From: Bifidobacterium sp. ESL0784
Lineage (GTDB): Bacteria; Actinomycetota; Actinomycetes; Actinomycetales; Bifidobacteriaceae
NCBI RefSeq assembly: GCF_029433295.1
Contig: NZ_JAQTHV010000001.1
Span: 124,001-188,000 of the forward strand
Direction of reading: 5' to 3'
Length of the DNA stretch: 64,000 bases
Shown: positions 1 to 8,366 of the stretch, piece after piece
Layout of the letters: each line of letters begins with the position of its first letter
Position numbering within the stretch: position 1 is the first letter of the stretch
Program-made: the position numbers and the translations under genes
The notes under the pieces: model-generated
Database searches by the model: none
What the model saw: the letters and a program-made list of their open reading frames with translations, nothing else
Told to the model about the DNA's origin: nothing

Positions 1-1367
1 GCCATTTTGCTGCCTGGATACGACTGGGGAATGCCATAGGCATTGTTGTACGGATCGTTACGGCCGTTATTGTAATACTGCGCGTTCCATCTCCAGCCGG
101 ATTCTTTGTTCCACATGTTGATGAGTGGCTGGCAATCTCCCTGGCCCCAACCCCATCCACTGTGCTGCATCACCATCGCGCAGGCATAGGTCTGCGCCAC
201 CGTTCCGGAAGCGTGCCACAAGCCGCCATGGCTGGGCGTCGAAGGCGCGGGGGCCGGAGCTGGTGCAGGGCTTGGTGCCGGTGCCGGTTGCGAGGGCTTG
301 CTCGGTTGCTGAGGCTGCTGAGCCGGTGCGGAGGGTGTGCTTGGTTGGCTCGGTTGACTGGGTTGCTGTGACGGAGTCGAAGGGGCTGGTGTGGACGGAG
401 TCGAATTGTTATTCGAGTTATTGTCTTTGCTGGAATCGTTGTTGTTTGAGCCGTTGTCTTTATCTGTTCCAGTGCCATTGTCGTTACCGGTTGAAGGCGC
501 GGGAGCAGCGGGTGCGGCAGGGCCAACAGCCACGACTTGGTCGAGGGCTACCTGCGTGACGGTTTCAGACTTGAGCGTGGAGCTTTCGGCCTGGCCGTCG
601 ACGTAAGTGACGTCGTAAAGTTGCTGTTTGTTGCCATTTTGGCCAGCCTGACGGATTTCGGTCTGGCCGGGTTGCAGGCTCGAATCGACCACGGTACGTG
701 TGGAGAAAGGCAGAGCGACGTCTCTTGTCTCCTCGCCGTGGGTGACGCGCTGGACGCGCAGAATGGTCTGCCCGTTTTCCTCGCTGACGCTCACGCGGTC
801 ATCTTTGCCGATCGTGATGTTTTTGGAGTCCAAAATTGAGGCGGCCGTGAGCTTGCCGTTGGGCGCGATGGAGGTCTTGCCGTCGGCGATTACCGTCACC
901 GGGCCGGCCTTGTTGATCACGAACCCGCCGGTGAGCTGATTGTAGACGTTGCCGACATCGACCGACACCTTTGCGGCGTTCTGGTCATTGGCCTTGAAGA
1001 ATCCGAGCAGCTGGTCTGCGCTGGTGGCGTAGGTCCAGAAAGGCACGTCCTGGCCTTCGATGTTGATGGTGGTCTGGTAGGCGCTGCGCACGGTGACCAC
1101 GTCGTGATTGGTCAGGCCCGCCTTTTCGTTGGTGGAGTCGATAAAATCGTGGGACTTGGTCTTGACCCCTTGCGATTCAAGGAATCTGGGGACGGAGGCG
1201 GAATAGGTGGCGACATTTTTTGTTTCGCCGTTGACCGTCAGGGCCACCGTTTTGCGCGCGGTGATGGCGAAGAAGATGATGCTGGCGAGCAGCACCACCC
1301 CGACGCAAACCGCCACGCGAATCCTGCGCAAAGTGACGAACCGCCGTGGTGTCCATCGACGTGCCAT
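1..1367 (-). CDS. Rpf-like cell-wall protein: DUF348 repeats, G5 domain and lysozyme-like C-terminus (3' truncated by the window)
   Basis: This is a secreted, membrane-anchored protein likely to remodel peptidoglycan, with the architecture of actinobacterial resuscitation-promoting factors. The start at 1367 has a GGGGG-type ribosome site six bases upstream. One transmembrane helix lies at about residues 14-36. DUF348-like repeats follow, beginning VALTVNGETKNVATY. A G5 domain covers roughly residues 200-290, then a Pro/Ser/Gln/Asn-rich linker. The visible C-terminus, with NMWNKESGWRWNAQ and NAYGIPQSYPG, matches the transglycosylase-like fold; the Glu of KESGW is the likely catalytic residue. 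The reading frame is open to base 1, so the last residues are missing. It is transcribed alone, away from the tRNA. The domain assignment is by motif and the substrate is inferred. Confidence 0.85.
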   Translation of the reverse strand, partial: MARRWTPRRFVTLRRIRVAVCVGVVLLASIIFFAITARKTVALTVNGETKNVATYSASVPRFLESQGVKTKSHDFIDSTNEKAGLTNHDVVTVRSAYQTTINIEGQDVPFWTYATSADQLLGFFKANDQNAAKVSVDVGNVYNQLTGGFVINKAGPVTVIADGKTSIAPNGKLTAASILDSKNITIGKDDRVSVSEENGQTILRVQRVTHGEETRDVALPFSTRTVVDSSLQPGQTEIRQAGQNGNKQQLYDVTYVDGQAESSTLKSETVTQVALDQVVAVGPAAPAAPAPSTGNDNGTGTDKDNGSNNNDSSKDNNSNNNSTPSTPAPSTPSQQPSQPSQPSTPSAPAQQPQQPSKPSQPAPAPSPAPAPAPAPSTPSHGGLWHASGTVAQTYACAMVMQHSGWGWGQGDCQPLINMWNKESGWRWNAQYYNNGRNDPYNNAYGIPQSYPGSKM

Positions 1368-1896
1368 GCGAACCCCCTGAAGTCATTTTCCGAGCATGAC
1401 GCGTATCGCTGCGCATGCTCTCGCCTTATCTAGTCTACAGTCTATCGGTTTCACTGTGAGGGCTTCAATACGCATCCGGCTTATGAGGTCAAGGTTTTGC
1501 AAAGAAAGCGCGGAAAGCGTGACGAAAGGTGGCATATATAGCAACGAATGTAACGGAAAAGCCCTTTAAAGAGGGGAAAAGGGGCGGGAGAGAAGGGGAT
1601 ATTCCCGCCCCTAAAGGGCGAAGCAAATTGGGGGAAGTTTCGCCCTTGGACGCTGCCCTCATATGGAAGAGGAACAACGCTTACTTACTCGAGCACGAGT
1701 AATACCGCCGGCACCTCCTTCACGCCGGAATCGTTGTGGACGTAAGGTTTACGAACCGCCACAACGCACGCAACCCACTCTCGTGGGCCTTACAACAAAT
1801 TCATTACTGCTTCAATCGAAGCGCGCTGCCCGTCTCTACCGTGGGCAACTACAACTATCAACAACTCTTGTCTGTCACCGCAACATCGCACCGGTG
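1368..1896. other. Gene-free stretch with several hairpins
   Basis: No convincing gene is seen. Bases 1581-1611 form a strong GC hairpin (GGGGCGGGA pairs with TCCCGCCCC). Read on the minus strand it is followed by a T-rich tract, so it could terminate the tRNA-Thr transcript. Bases 1687-1787 hold four consecutive short stem-loops, reported as a finding. Confidence 0.6.
1581..1611 (-). terminator. Candidate terminator downstream of tRNA-Thr
   Basis: A 9-bp GC-rich stem (1581-1589 with 1603-1611) is followed, on the minus strand, by CCTTTTCCCCTCTTT. It lies about 290 bases downstream of the tRNA and upstream of the Rpf-like gene. The distance from the tRNA makes the assignment tentative. Confidence 0.4.
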
Positions 1897-1970
1897 AGCC
1901 TCCTGTCGGGATCGAACCGACGACCTGCCGCTTACAAGGCGGCCGCTCTGGCCATCTGAGCTAAGGAGGC
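1897..1970 (-). tRNA. tRNA-Thr (anticodon TGT)
   Basis: Read on the minus strand, the seven-base acceptor stem GCCTCCT pairs with AGGAGGC. The D-arm contains GCTCAGATGG. The anticodon stem GCCGC/GCGGC carries the loop CTTGTAA with anticodon TGT, and the T-arm contains GGTTCGATCC. All four arms fold. CCA is not encoded. TGT reads ACA codons, so the amino acid is threonine. Confidence 0.96.
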
Positions 1971-2497
1971 GTTGGTTTCAATCGTATCCGACAAAACCAG
2001 ACAGACCAATACTCTAACAGGAAGGCTCGATTACTGAGATGTGCCTGCGTGGTATTGAGCGACGTGAAATCGTGTTGATATTTTGTGTAATCCAAACGCT
2101 TTGTAATGAAAGTCGCTTAAAACGAAATATATATACATCGATTCAAAACATAAAACGTTTCAATACAACTTCGTTGATTCTCTGTAGAATATATCGGAAG
2201 GCAATAATTGTTGATATTAATAGATTCTCGACCCTTGCTGCCGTTTTACGTCATATAAAACGAAGTTGCGTTTTGCGCAAAACGCCTTCGCTAGACGAGA
2301 GAGAATTCGTCGAGTTTTGACTCGTGTTATATTGTAAGAATGCTGCTTCTTGCACAGCTTGATTGGCGTTGCGCTTTTTCGGCATAGGCCACATAGTTTG
2401 TTAGGGGGTAGGAATGGTAGGACATAAACGGCCGGTATCCCTCAAAGATCCGGCGAATAGACAACGTTGCTAGCGCAAAGGGTATAGAGGACGGAGT
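1971..2497. other. AT-rich intergenic region with a perfect 18-bp palindrome
   Basis: No supported gene is seen; a short 93-codon frame at 2039-2320 has no recognisable features. The region is rich in AAAACG/CGTTTT words. It contains a perfect 18-bp palindrome at 2268-2285 centred on GCGC. It may carry the promoter of the DsbA-like gene at 2498. Confidence 0.6.
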
Positions 2498-3493
2498 ATG
2501 GCTCGGCATACACGCAATGACTACGAACAGGCGGCAACTGCTACCTCCTGGTATGGTGGTGTGGACGCCGGCGATTTGTTGATTCAGACGCGTCGGGCGC
2601 AGGAAGCCAAAGAACGCAAGCAACGTCGTATTATTGGATCCATCGCTTTCTTCATCGTCGTGATTTTCGTGGCCGTTATCGGATTGGTCAGTTACCGGTC
2701 CATCGCCAAGCGCAATGCAGCGCAAAATATTACCGAAGAGCAGGCATATGTCGCGTTGCAAAATGTAAAGGTGAAGCCCAAGTTTACCAACGACAAGGGC
2801 GGCATTCTTTTTTCGAAAGCCGGATACGGCATGAAGCAGAACGATGCCCCGACCGTGGAAATCTACACCGACCCGATGTGCCCGGGATGCGCGGTCCTTC
2901 ATCAGCAGATGGACGCGACGTTTCGTGCGCTGCTCGATGCCGGCCAGGTGAATTTTGAAATCCATCCGGTGACGTTCCTCGACAACATGTCGACCGACCA
3001 TTATTCGTCACGCGCGGATAACGGCGTCGCCTATATTGCATCGAACGACCCTAATCCCGACCATCTTCTCGACTTTCTCACCAACATCCATGCCGACAGC
3101 TTCCAGCCCGGAGAGGCTTCCAACTACAAGTCGGTGAGTAACGAGCAACTGCGGCAGCAGGCCATGGCGTCCGGTGTTCCCGCGGACATAGCCGCCAAAG
3201 CGTTCGGCGGCGAATACAACCCCTGGCTTTCGGCTGCCGCACAATACACGTTGCGCCGTCCGGAGCTCAAGGATGTCGCAGGCCAGTTCAAAGGCAAGCT
3301 CACCACCCCCGTCGTGGTCATTAACGGCAAAATGTTAGATATTTCCGGGATTTCCGATATTGGCCTCACCTACAAGGTGGCCATCCTGCAGTCCATAGGC
3401 CTTTCCAACGAGGATGTCGGGAGGGTTGGCAAGCAGCCGGCCATCGGCAGTAACGGCAATCCCACATTCCCCAAGACTCAGCCGTCTGCGTGA
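2498..3493 (+). CDS. Membrane-anchored DsbA-like thioredoxin-fold protein
   Basis: This is a probable extracytoplasmic thiol-disulfide oxidoreductase that would form or shuffle disulfides in exported proteins. The start at 2498 follows a GGACGGAG ribosome site. A cytoplasmic basic stretch is followed by one membrane helix at about residues 45-68. The thioredoxin-fold domain carries the active-site C-P-G-C at about residues 128-131 (context DPMCPGCAVLHQQ) and a later cis-Pro loop at TTPVVVING. The family is DsbA/DsbG-like (Thioredoxin_4), common in actinobacteria as a single-pass protein. It converges on a paralogue of the same architecture at 3583-4539. Direction of electron flow and partners cannot be read from sequence. 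Confidence 0.88.
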   Translation: MARHTRNDYEQAATATSWYGGVDAGDLLIQTRRAQEAKERKQRRIIGSIAFFIVVIFVAVIGLVSYRSIAKRNAAQNITEEQAYVALQNVKVKPKFTNDKGGILFSKAGYGMKQNDAPTVEIYTDPMCPGCAVLHQQMDATFRALLDAGQVNFEIHPVTFLDNMSTDHYSSRADNGVAYIASNDPNPDHLLDFLTNIHADSFQPGEASNYKSVSNEQLRQQAMASGVPADIAAKAFGGEYNPWLSAAAQYTLRRPELKDVAGQFKGKLTTPVVVINGKMLDISGISDIGLTYKVAILQSIGLSNEDVGRVGKQPAIGSNGNPTFPKTQPSA

Positions 3494-3518
3494 GTCCAGC
3501 GCATCAACAAAACAAAAA

Positions 3519-3559
3519 CCGGCGGCAGATCGCGCACGAACGCGTGAATCTGCCGCCGG
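3519..3559. terminator. Bidirectional terminator between convergent DsbA-like genes
   Basis: A perfect 12-bp inverted repeat (CCGGCGGCAGAT at 3519-3530, complement at 3548-3559) has a 17-base loop. It sits between the two convergent stops and has A-rich sequence on its left, giving a U-tract for the leftward gene. A shared terminator is the simplest reading. Confidence 0.75.
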
Positions 3560-3582
3560 TCTTGAAGCTCGTAATCAGCTTG

Positions 3583-4539
3583 TCAGTTTAAGGGTTCGGG
3601 AGCTCCGGTGCCGATCTTCGGCCGGACCCCTTCCTCGCCGACCTGCGATTCCTTGATGCCAAGCTGCTTGAGCAAAGCCTGCTTCTGGGTGATGCCCAGT
3701 TGCGAAATCTCAGACATGTCCATGAGCTTGCCGTTGATGGTGACGGCCGGGGTGCTCATCTGCCCGGAACTGTTGAGCAGGTCCTTGCGCCGAACCGTGT
3801 AGTCGTAGGATGCCTTGAGCCACTTGTTGTAGGTGCCGTCGAACGCCTTGCTCATCACGTCTCGGGAAACTCCGGCGGAGATGGCCTGGGCCCGGATCTG
3901 GGCGTTGCTGGTCGGCTTGTATTCAGGACCTTCGCCAGGCTGGTAGCCTTCCTTGTAAAGGTTGCTGACGAAATCAAGCAGGTGCTGGGCGTCCGGATCG
4001 TGGCTGGAGACGTAAAGCAGGGCTCCGGCGGCGCGGGTGGAGTACTGGTCGGTCGAATCCGCATCGAGGAAGTTCATGGGATGGTAGACCAGATTGATTT
4101 GGCCGGAGTTCACCAATTTATCGAGGTCGGTGTCAATCTGACGGTGCAGCGAACCGCAGCCAGGGCAAAGCGGATCCATATAGATCTCGACGGTCGGCAC
4201 TTTGGCGATTTTCTTGTTGTAGCCGTCCTTGGAAATCAGAATGCCGCCCTTGTCGTCGGCGTACTTCGGTTTGGTCTTCACTTTTTGCAGGGCGGAGTAC
4301 GAAGCGTCGGCGGTGACTTTGTTCGCTTCGTTCTTCTTGTGGATCGAACGGAGGCTGATGACGGCGATAACGGCGACAAGAATGATGATGACGGCCACAA
4401 CTATGGCGCCGATGATGGTCTGCTGCTTGCGTTCCTTGGCGGCGGCCTCTGCGAGCGCTTTCTGCCGTGCTTCTTCCTCGGCCTGGCGTCTGGCTCTCGT
4501 CTGGCGTTTTTGCGCTTTTTTATTGCCCTGTTGTGCCAT
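3583..4539 (-). CDS. Membrane-anchored DsbA-like thioredoxin-fold protein (paralogue)
   Basis: This second copy has the same architecture as the gene at 2498. It begins with a strongly basic, Ala/Glu/Lys-rich cytoplasmic tail (residues 1-40). A membrane helix follows at about 44-68, then a thioredoxin-fold domain with C-P-G-C near residue 125 (DPLCPGCGSLHRQ) and the cis-Pro loop STPAVTING. A GAAGGA ribosome site precedes the start at 4539. The two proteins share many blocks (for example TVEIYxDPxCPGC and NxxSTDxYSxRA), so they probably arose by duplication and may differ in substrate. A role in disulfide formation for secreted proteins is inference. Confidence 0.88.
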   Translation of the reverse strand: MAQQGNKKAQKRQTRARRQAEEEARQKALAEAAAKERKQQTIIGAIVVAVIIILVAVIAVISLRSIHKKNEANKVTADASYSALQKVKTKPKYADDKGGILISKDGYNKKIAKVPTVEIYMDPLCPGCGSLHRQIDTDLDKLVNSGQINLVYHPMNFLDADSTDQYSTRAAGALLYVSSHDPDAQHLLDFVSNLYKEGYQPGEGPEYKPTSNAQIRAQAISAGVSRDVMSKAFDGTYNKWLKASYDYTVRRKDLLNSSGQMSTPAVTINGKLMDMSEISQLGITQKQALLKQLGIKESQVGEEGVRPKIGTGAPEPLN

Positions 4540-4737
4540 GTGTCCTTCTTTATGATTGCAAAATAGTGTTAACTGCCGGTTGATTTCCTGTTAAAACAGG
4601 TAAAACAACCAGTGTGCTCAAAATGGACTTAGTGCTCTCTTATTTTGCACGTATGGGTGGATGAAATAGCCCAGCGGCGAACATGGATTGCATTTTGCGA
4701 CCGATGCGGATTCTGGCCGTACGTTCGGATTGCGCGA

Positions 4738-7104
4738 TCACAATTGAGGGGTGGGTAGAGGGACCCAGTTGATCTGATGGTTGCTGAGGGCCAACGTGAG
4801 CGCCGCAAGCGACAGTATCAGCCAAATCGCCAAAAGTACCCAGTGCCCAGCCGAGTGACGTTTGGAAGACCCACTGCCATTCATGTCTGCTTCAGCGTTG
4901 ATATCGCTGGCATCGTTTTCATACCTTGATAAATTATATCCGTATTTGTTGGAAGTCGGGGTTGAAGGAAGGGGTTGAGGCTCTGCCTGTATCGTATTGT
5001 CCGGTTTGGGGTAGGAGGATCCGCGCAGGCGGCCGGCACCGATGCGCAGCAACGTGGCCTTCGGACCGAAAACGGTGACCAGCCAGGCGGCGGCCATGAA
5101 TACCGCCAGCGATGCGCTCGAATAGGACAGTGAAAGGTCCGCAGGCAAGGGGAATGGGATGTGCCAGGGACCGATCGACAACGCAACCATGTGGGTGGGA
5201 AGTCCTGAAACCAGATTGACGATCACTGGGCCCACGCCGGCGATGACGATGAGGATCAGCGCTCGCGGAATAGTGAAAAGCAGGGCCTCAAGGATATGCC
5301 AGGGCAAACTGACCGTACGTAACGCGGTGTCCCCGCCTTTGCGAATGCCGCCGCGGCGACCTTCGCGCTCAAGTTGGCCCTCTTCGCTGTAGCCTAGCGT
5401 TAGGAGGAACCAAAGCAGGATTGCAGCGCAGCAAATCGAAATCATTGGCATGCTTGCCGAAAGCAGCGCGAGCGGAATTGCCAGAAGCCATAGCGTCAGG
5501 ATCGAGCGCGAGAGAAGTTTGCCACGCCTGATATCTGCCGGGTTCACTGCCGGTTCGGATTCAAGCGATTGAATCACGGGTTGGGCTGAAGCCGACTGGG
5601 GCATATAACCAGGTTGCGCGTTCGGCTGACCGTATATATATGGTGTCGGGTACTGTGCGCCAGGGACTTGTTGCTGGCCCGGAGCCAGTGGGGCGATTGC
5701 CATAGGTACGGTTCCTGCTCCCGTCTGTTCAACGTCCTGCGGGCTCGCAGAGCTCAGAGGCGACGTCGGCTCCAGGCTTCGCGTCATTTCTGTGCTCAGT
5801 GGCATTGTCCCGGTGGACGGGACGAGCGGTATCGTTGCGGCAGCGTCACCGTTTCTTTTATTGTCTCCTTGTGGCATCGCTCGCGTGGAACCGCGTATTT
5901 GCCGGCTTTGCGGGGCCATTGGCTTTGTTCCGACATTATTGACATCGCGTTCAGAAGTATCATTCTCTGATACCGCCGGTGATAGGGGAATGTCATCGGT
6001 CCAATTGGTTCGGGGATTGCTTGTCGTCGGACTCCCCGAATCCGGGTCAGAATCAGGCCGAGGCGTTTGGCCAAAAGGGGGCACCACCCCGCCAGAGCCG
6101 TTGGCGTTGTTGCCGGTCACGTTTTCGTCCTCATCATCCAGCTCGCCGTTTTCGAAGGGGTTGAGGGCGTCGAGCGTGATGGCTTGCAGCAATTGGTCGG
6201 GGTTGCAGCGTTTGGCGGGGTCCGGGTCAAGCGCACCGCGCAAGGCGTTAAGCGTATTGGGCGGAAGGCCGGCGAGATTTGCGTTGCCACTCGCCTCGCG
6301 CTCGAGCACGGCCATCATCGGTTTGCTGCCGAAAACCGGCCGGCCGGTGGCTGCGAAGGCGATGACGCTGGCGAGCGACCACCAGTCGGTGGCCTCGTTG
6401 CTTTCCGCGCCGTCGATGATTTCGGGGGCGATGAAGCCTGGCGTGCCCATCACCAAGCCGGTGCGCGTGACATGGCTTTCGCCGGCGGTCATCGCGATGC
6501 CGAAGTCCACCAGTACCGGGCCGGAAGCCGAAATCATGACGTTGGTGGGTTTGATGTCGCGGTGGATAATGCCTTGGGCGTGCACCGCGCGAACCGCGTC
6601 GATAAGCTTTGCGGCGAGGCGTTGTAAATCGTTGCCGACGTACCGACCGTTCGCCGCCACGTCATCGCGCAGGTTCTTGCCTTCGATCAGCTCCGTAACG
6701 ATGAAGGCGAGCGAATCGTCGAGTTCCATGTCGACGATGGCGCAGACTCCGGGGTGATGTACCTTGCGCATAGCCACCGCCTCGCGCCGCATGCGCTCGC
6801 GGGCCGTGACGTGCGGGTCGTGGCTGTGGTGATGGCGCGTCGAGTCGCCGTTGCCATTGGCAGTGGTGTTGCCGTAATCATCGGATGCATTGTTGTCTGA
6901 AATACCGCTGTTTTGGTAATCCTGACTATCGGTTTCGTCGTCGTCCTTGAGCGAATCCCGCAGGATTTTCATTGCATAGATTTGCCCGCCGTCGTCCCGT
7001 ACGCGCCAGACCGAACCCATCGCGCCGCCACCCAGCCGCGAGATCAGTGTATATCCGCCGACAATCTCCCCGGGTTGTAAATCCAACGCGTTCAAGTCGC
7101 TCAT
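4738..7104 (-). CDS. Serine/threonine protein kinase (PknB-like catalytic domain, polytopic C-terminus)
   Basis: This is a Hanks-type kinase. The catalytic domain spans about residues 12-310. It shows the glycine loop LGGGAMGSVW, the ATP-binding Lys in YAMKIL, the catalytic loop HRDIKPTN, the VDFG magnesium motif and the APE motif. Between the Lys strand and helix C there is a hydrophilic insertion of about 50 residues rich in Asp, Asn, Ser and His. A long Pro/Ser/Thr-rich linker (about 330-530) leads to four or five membrane helices and a final helix near the C-terminus. No PASTA repeats are present, so it is not the cell-division PknB that senses muropeptides. The signal and substrates are unknown. 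It stands alone between the DsbA-like and phosphatase genes. Confidence 0.92.
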   Translation of the reverse strand: MSDLNALDLQPGEIVGGYTLISRLGGGAMGSVWRVRDDGGQIYAMKILRDSLKDDDETDSQDYQNSGISDNNASDDYGNTTANGNGDSTRHHHSHDPHVTARERMRREAVAMRKVHHPGVCAIVDMELDDSLAFIVTELIEGKNLRDDVAANGRYVGNDLQRLAAKLIDAVRAVHAQGIIHRDIKPTNVMISASGPVLVDFGIAMTAGESHVTRTGLVMGTPGFIAPEIIDGAESNEATDWWSLASVIAFAATGRPVFGSKPMMAVLEREASGNANLAGLPPNTLNALRGALDPDPAKRCNPDQLLQAITLDALNPFENGELDDEDENVTGNNANGSGGVVPPFGQTPRPDSDPDSGSPTTSNPRTNWTDDIPLSPAVSENDTSERDVNNVGTKPMAPQSRQIRGSTRAMPQGDNKRNGDAAATIPLVPSTGTMPLSTEMTRSLEPTSPLSSASPQDVEQTGAGTVPMAIAPLAPGQQQVPGAQYPTPYIYGQPNAQPGYMPQSASAQPVIQSLESEPAVNPADIRRGKLLSRSILTLWLLAIPLALLSASMPMISICCAAILLWFLLTLGYSEEGQLEREGRRGGIRKGGDTALRTVSLPWHILEALLFTIPRALILIVIAGVGPVIVNLVSGLPTHMVALSIGPWHIPFPLPADLSLSYSSASLAVFMAAAWLVTVFGPKATLLRIGAGRLRGSSYPKPDNTIQAEPQPLPSTPTSNKYGYNLSRYENDASDINAEADMNGSGSSKRHSAGHWVLLAIWLILSLAALTLALSNHQINWVPLPTPQL

Positions 7105-7204
7105 ACTTCAATACTACTTTGGGGCATGGCACGTTGCCGGTTGGTTGCCGCATCGTCCCTGGCCCGGCCCATATGGGCACTTTCTCGACGGTGGCGTAAG
7201 CCCG

Positions 7205-8044
7205 TTATGCCGCTTTTTTGCCGGCGTCGTAATATTTCAGGCTTCCGATGTCGCCAACTAGTGTGAACTTGCCGTTTTTGTAGGTGAGTTCGGTGACCGA
7301 ATCATTTTTCAGCGGCCCTGCGTTGTTGGGAATTTTTTGCGCTTCCAGGAACAGGCTGATTGACATTCCGGAACTCACCACGAGGATGTTGCCGCCTTTG
7401 TCGCCCTGCTTCTTGGCGATTTGGGTCAGGGCTTCGCTCATTCTGTTTTCAACGGTTTCGGGCTTTTCGGCGCGCAATTCCGTCGGCAGGTCGGTTTTGA
7501 GGCTGTTGGCCTGGTCAAGTTCGTAGTATCCTTCCTGCATCTTGCTCATCAACTGGCTTCCGGAGCCTTTCATGAAGTCTTGGGCGTTCGCGTAGCCGAA
7601 ATGCTGGGCTATTGCAGGTATGGCCTCGTCTGTGTCCGGTACCCCCTCGTAACTGCCGTAGTTGCACTCCCTTAAACGCGGGTCTATTTTCAGATTGACC
7701 TTGTTGTTGCCCGAGGCCTTCAGCGCGCCGTCGGCTGTCTTTTCCTGCCTGGTCAAATCGCCGGAATAGGCTGCTGCGAATTTCACGTCTTTCAGCCCCT
7801 TGCCCAAGTATTTGGCGCCATCGACGCCGTTTTGCGTCAGCGTGAAGTCGCTCCAACCTTGTGCGCGATGCATCACATTTGCCGCGGTCTCGCCGTGACG
7901 GACCAGGTAGATGGTGGTGGTTTGCGCGGCTGCATTCGTCTGGGCCGTATTATTTGCTTTCGTATCGGATCCGCATGCGCCGGCAAGGCAGATAAGCGCG
8001 ATAGCCGCAGGCATGGCGATTGCTTTCGCTAGGACTTTGTTCAT
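7205..8044 (-). CDS. Histidine-phosphatase-superfamily lipoprotein with an altered second catalytic site
   Basis: This is a surface lipoprotein of the phosphoglycerate-mutase-like superfamily. I place the start at 8044, where GAGAAAGGGAT gives a ribosome site and the product begins with a lipoprotein signal ending in the lipobox LAGAC. A longer in-frame start at 8161 would place 39 odd residues before the signal. The phosphate-binding motif LVRHGET is intact near the N-terminus, followed by typical superfamily sequence. The usual second catalytic His (normally SHG) is replaced by Ser in VVSSGMSIS. The enzyme may be inactive or changed in specificity. The gene is monocistronic. Confidence 0.85.
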   Translation of the reverse strand: MNKVLAKAIAMPAAIALICLAGACGSDTKANNTAQTNAAAQTTTIYLVRHGETAANVMHRAQGWSDFTLTQNGVDGAKYLGKGLKDVKFAAAYSGDLTRQEKTADGALKASGNNKVNLKIDPRLRECNYGSYEGVPDTDEAIPAIAQHFGYANAQDFMKGSGSQLMSKMQEGYYELDQANSLKTDLPTELRAEKPETVENRMSEALTQIAKKQGDKGGNILVVSSGMSISLFLEAQKIPNNAGPLKNDSVTELTYKNGKFTLVGDIGSLKYYDAGKKAA

Positions 8045-8366
8045 GATATCCCTTTCTCTTTGGGTTGCCCTGCGTGACTTCGTCGTAAACAGCACGGGCG
8101 GTGGGTGAATCCAGCGTGGAAGACTATCGTTCATGTGCTCTGCAATGATGGCAACACACACGTCCGGATTAAAGGAATATAGGTGCTCCGCTGTGACCTA
8201 TTTGAATTATGATTATTCTAAAATGATATCATGTGATCGAAATAGAGCATTTTTGCGTGTCTATTTTATTTAAATAGGTAAATTGTCATATGTTTACAGG
8301 GCGTAGCGGATTCGTGCGTAACGGCGTTGATGGCAGGATATTCGATACTGAAATGCGCGGAGCCCG
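8045..8366. other. AT-rich intergenic region
   Basis: It lies between the leftward phosphatase gene and the stop of the leftward GH2 gene. It should hold the phosphatase promoter, but I could not pick one with confidence. No further gene or strong hairpin is seen. Confidence 0.5.

Noticed and set aside
2039..2320. 93-codon frame in the AT-rich region upstream of the DsbA-like gene
   Set aside because: Composition is unlike genes here, it has no domain features, and it spans the palindrome.
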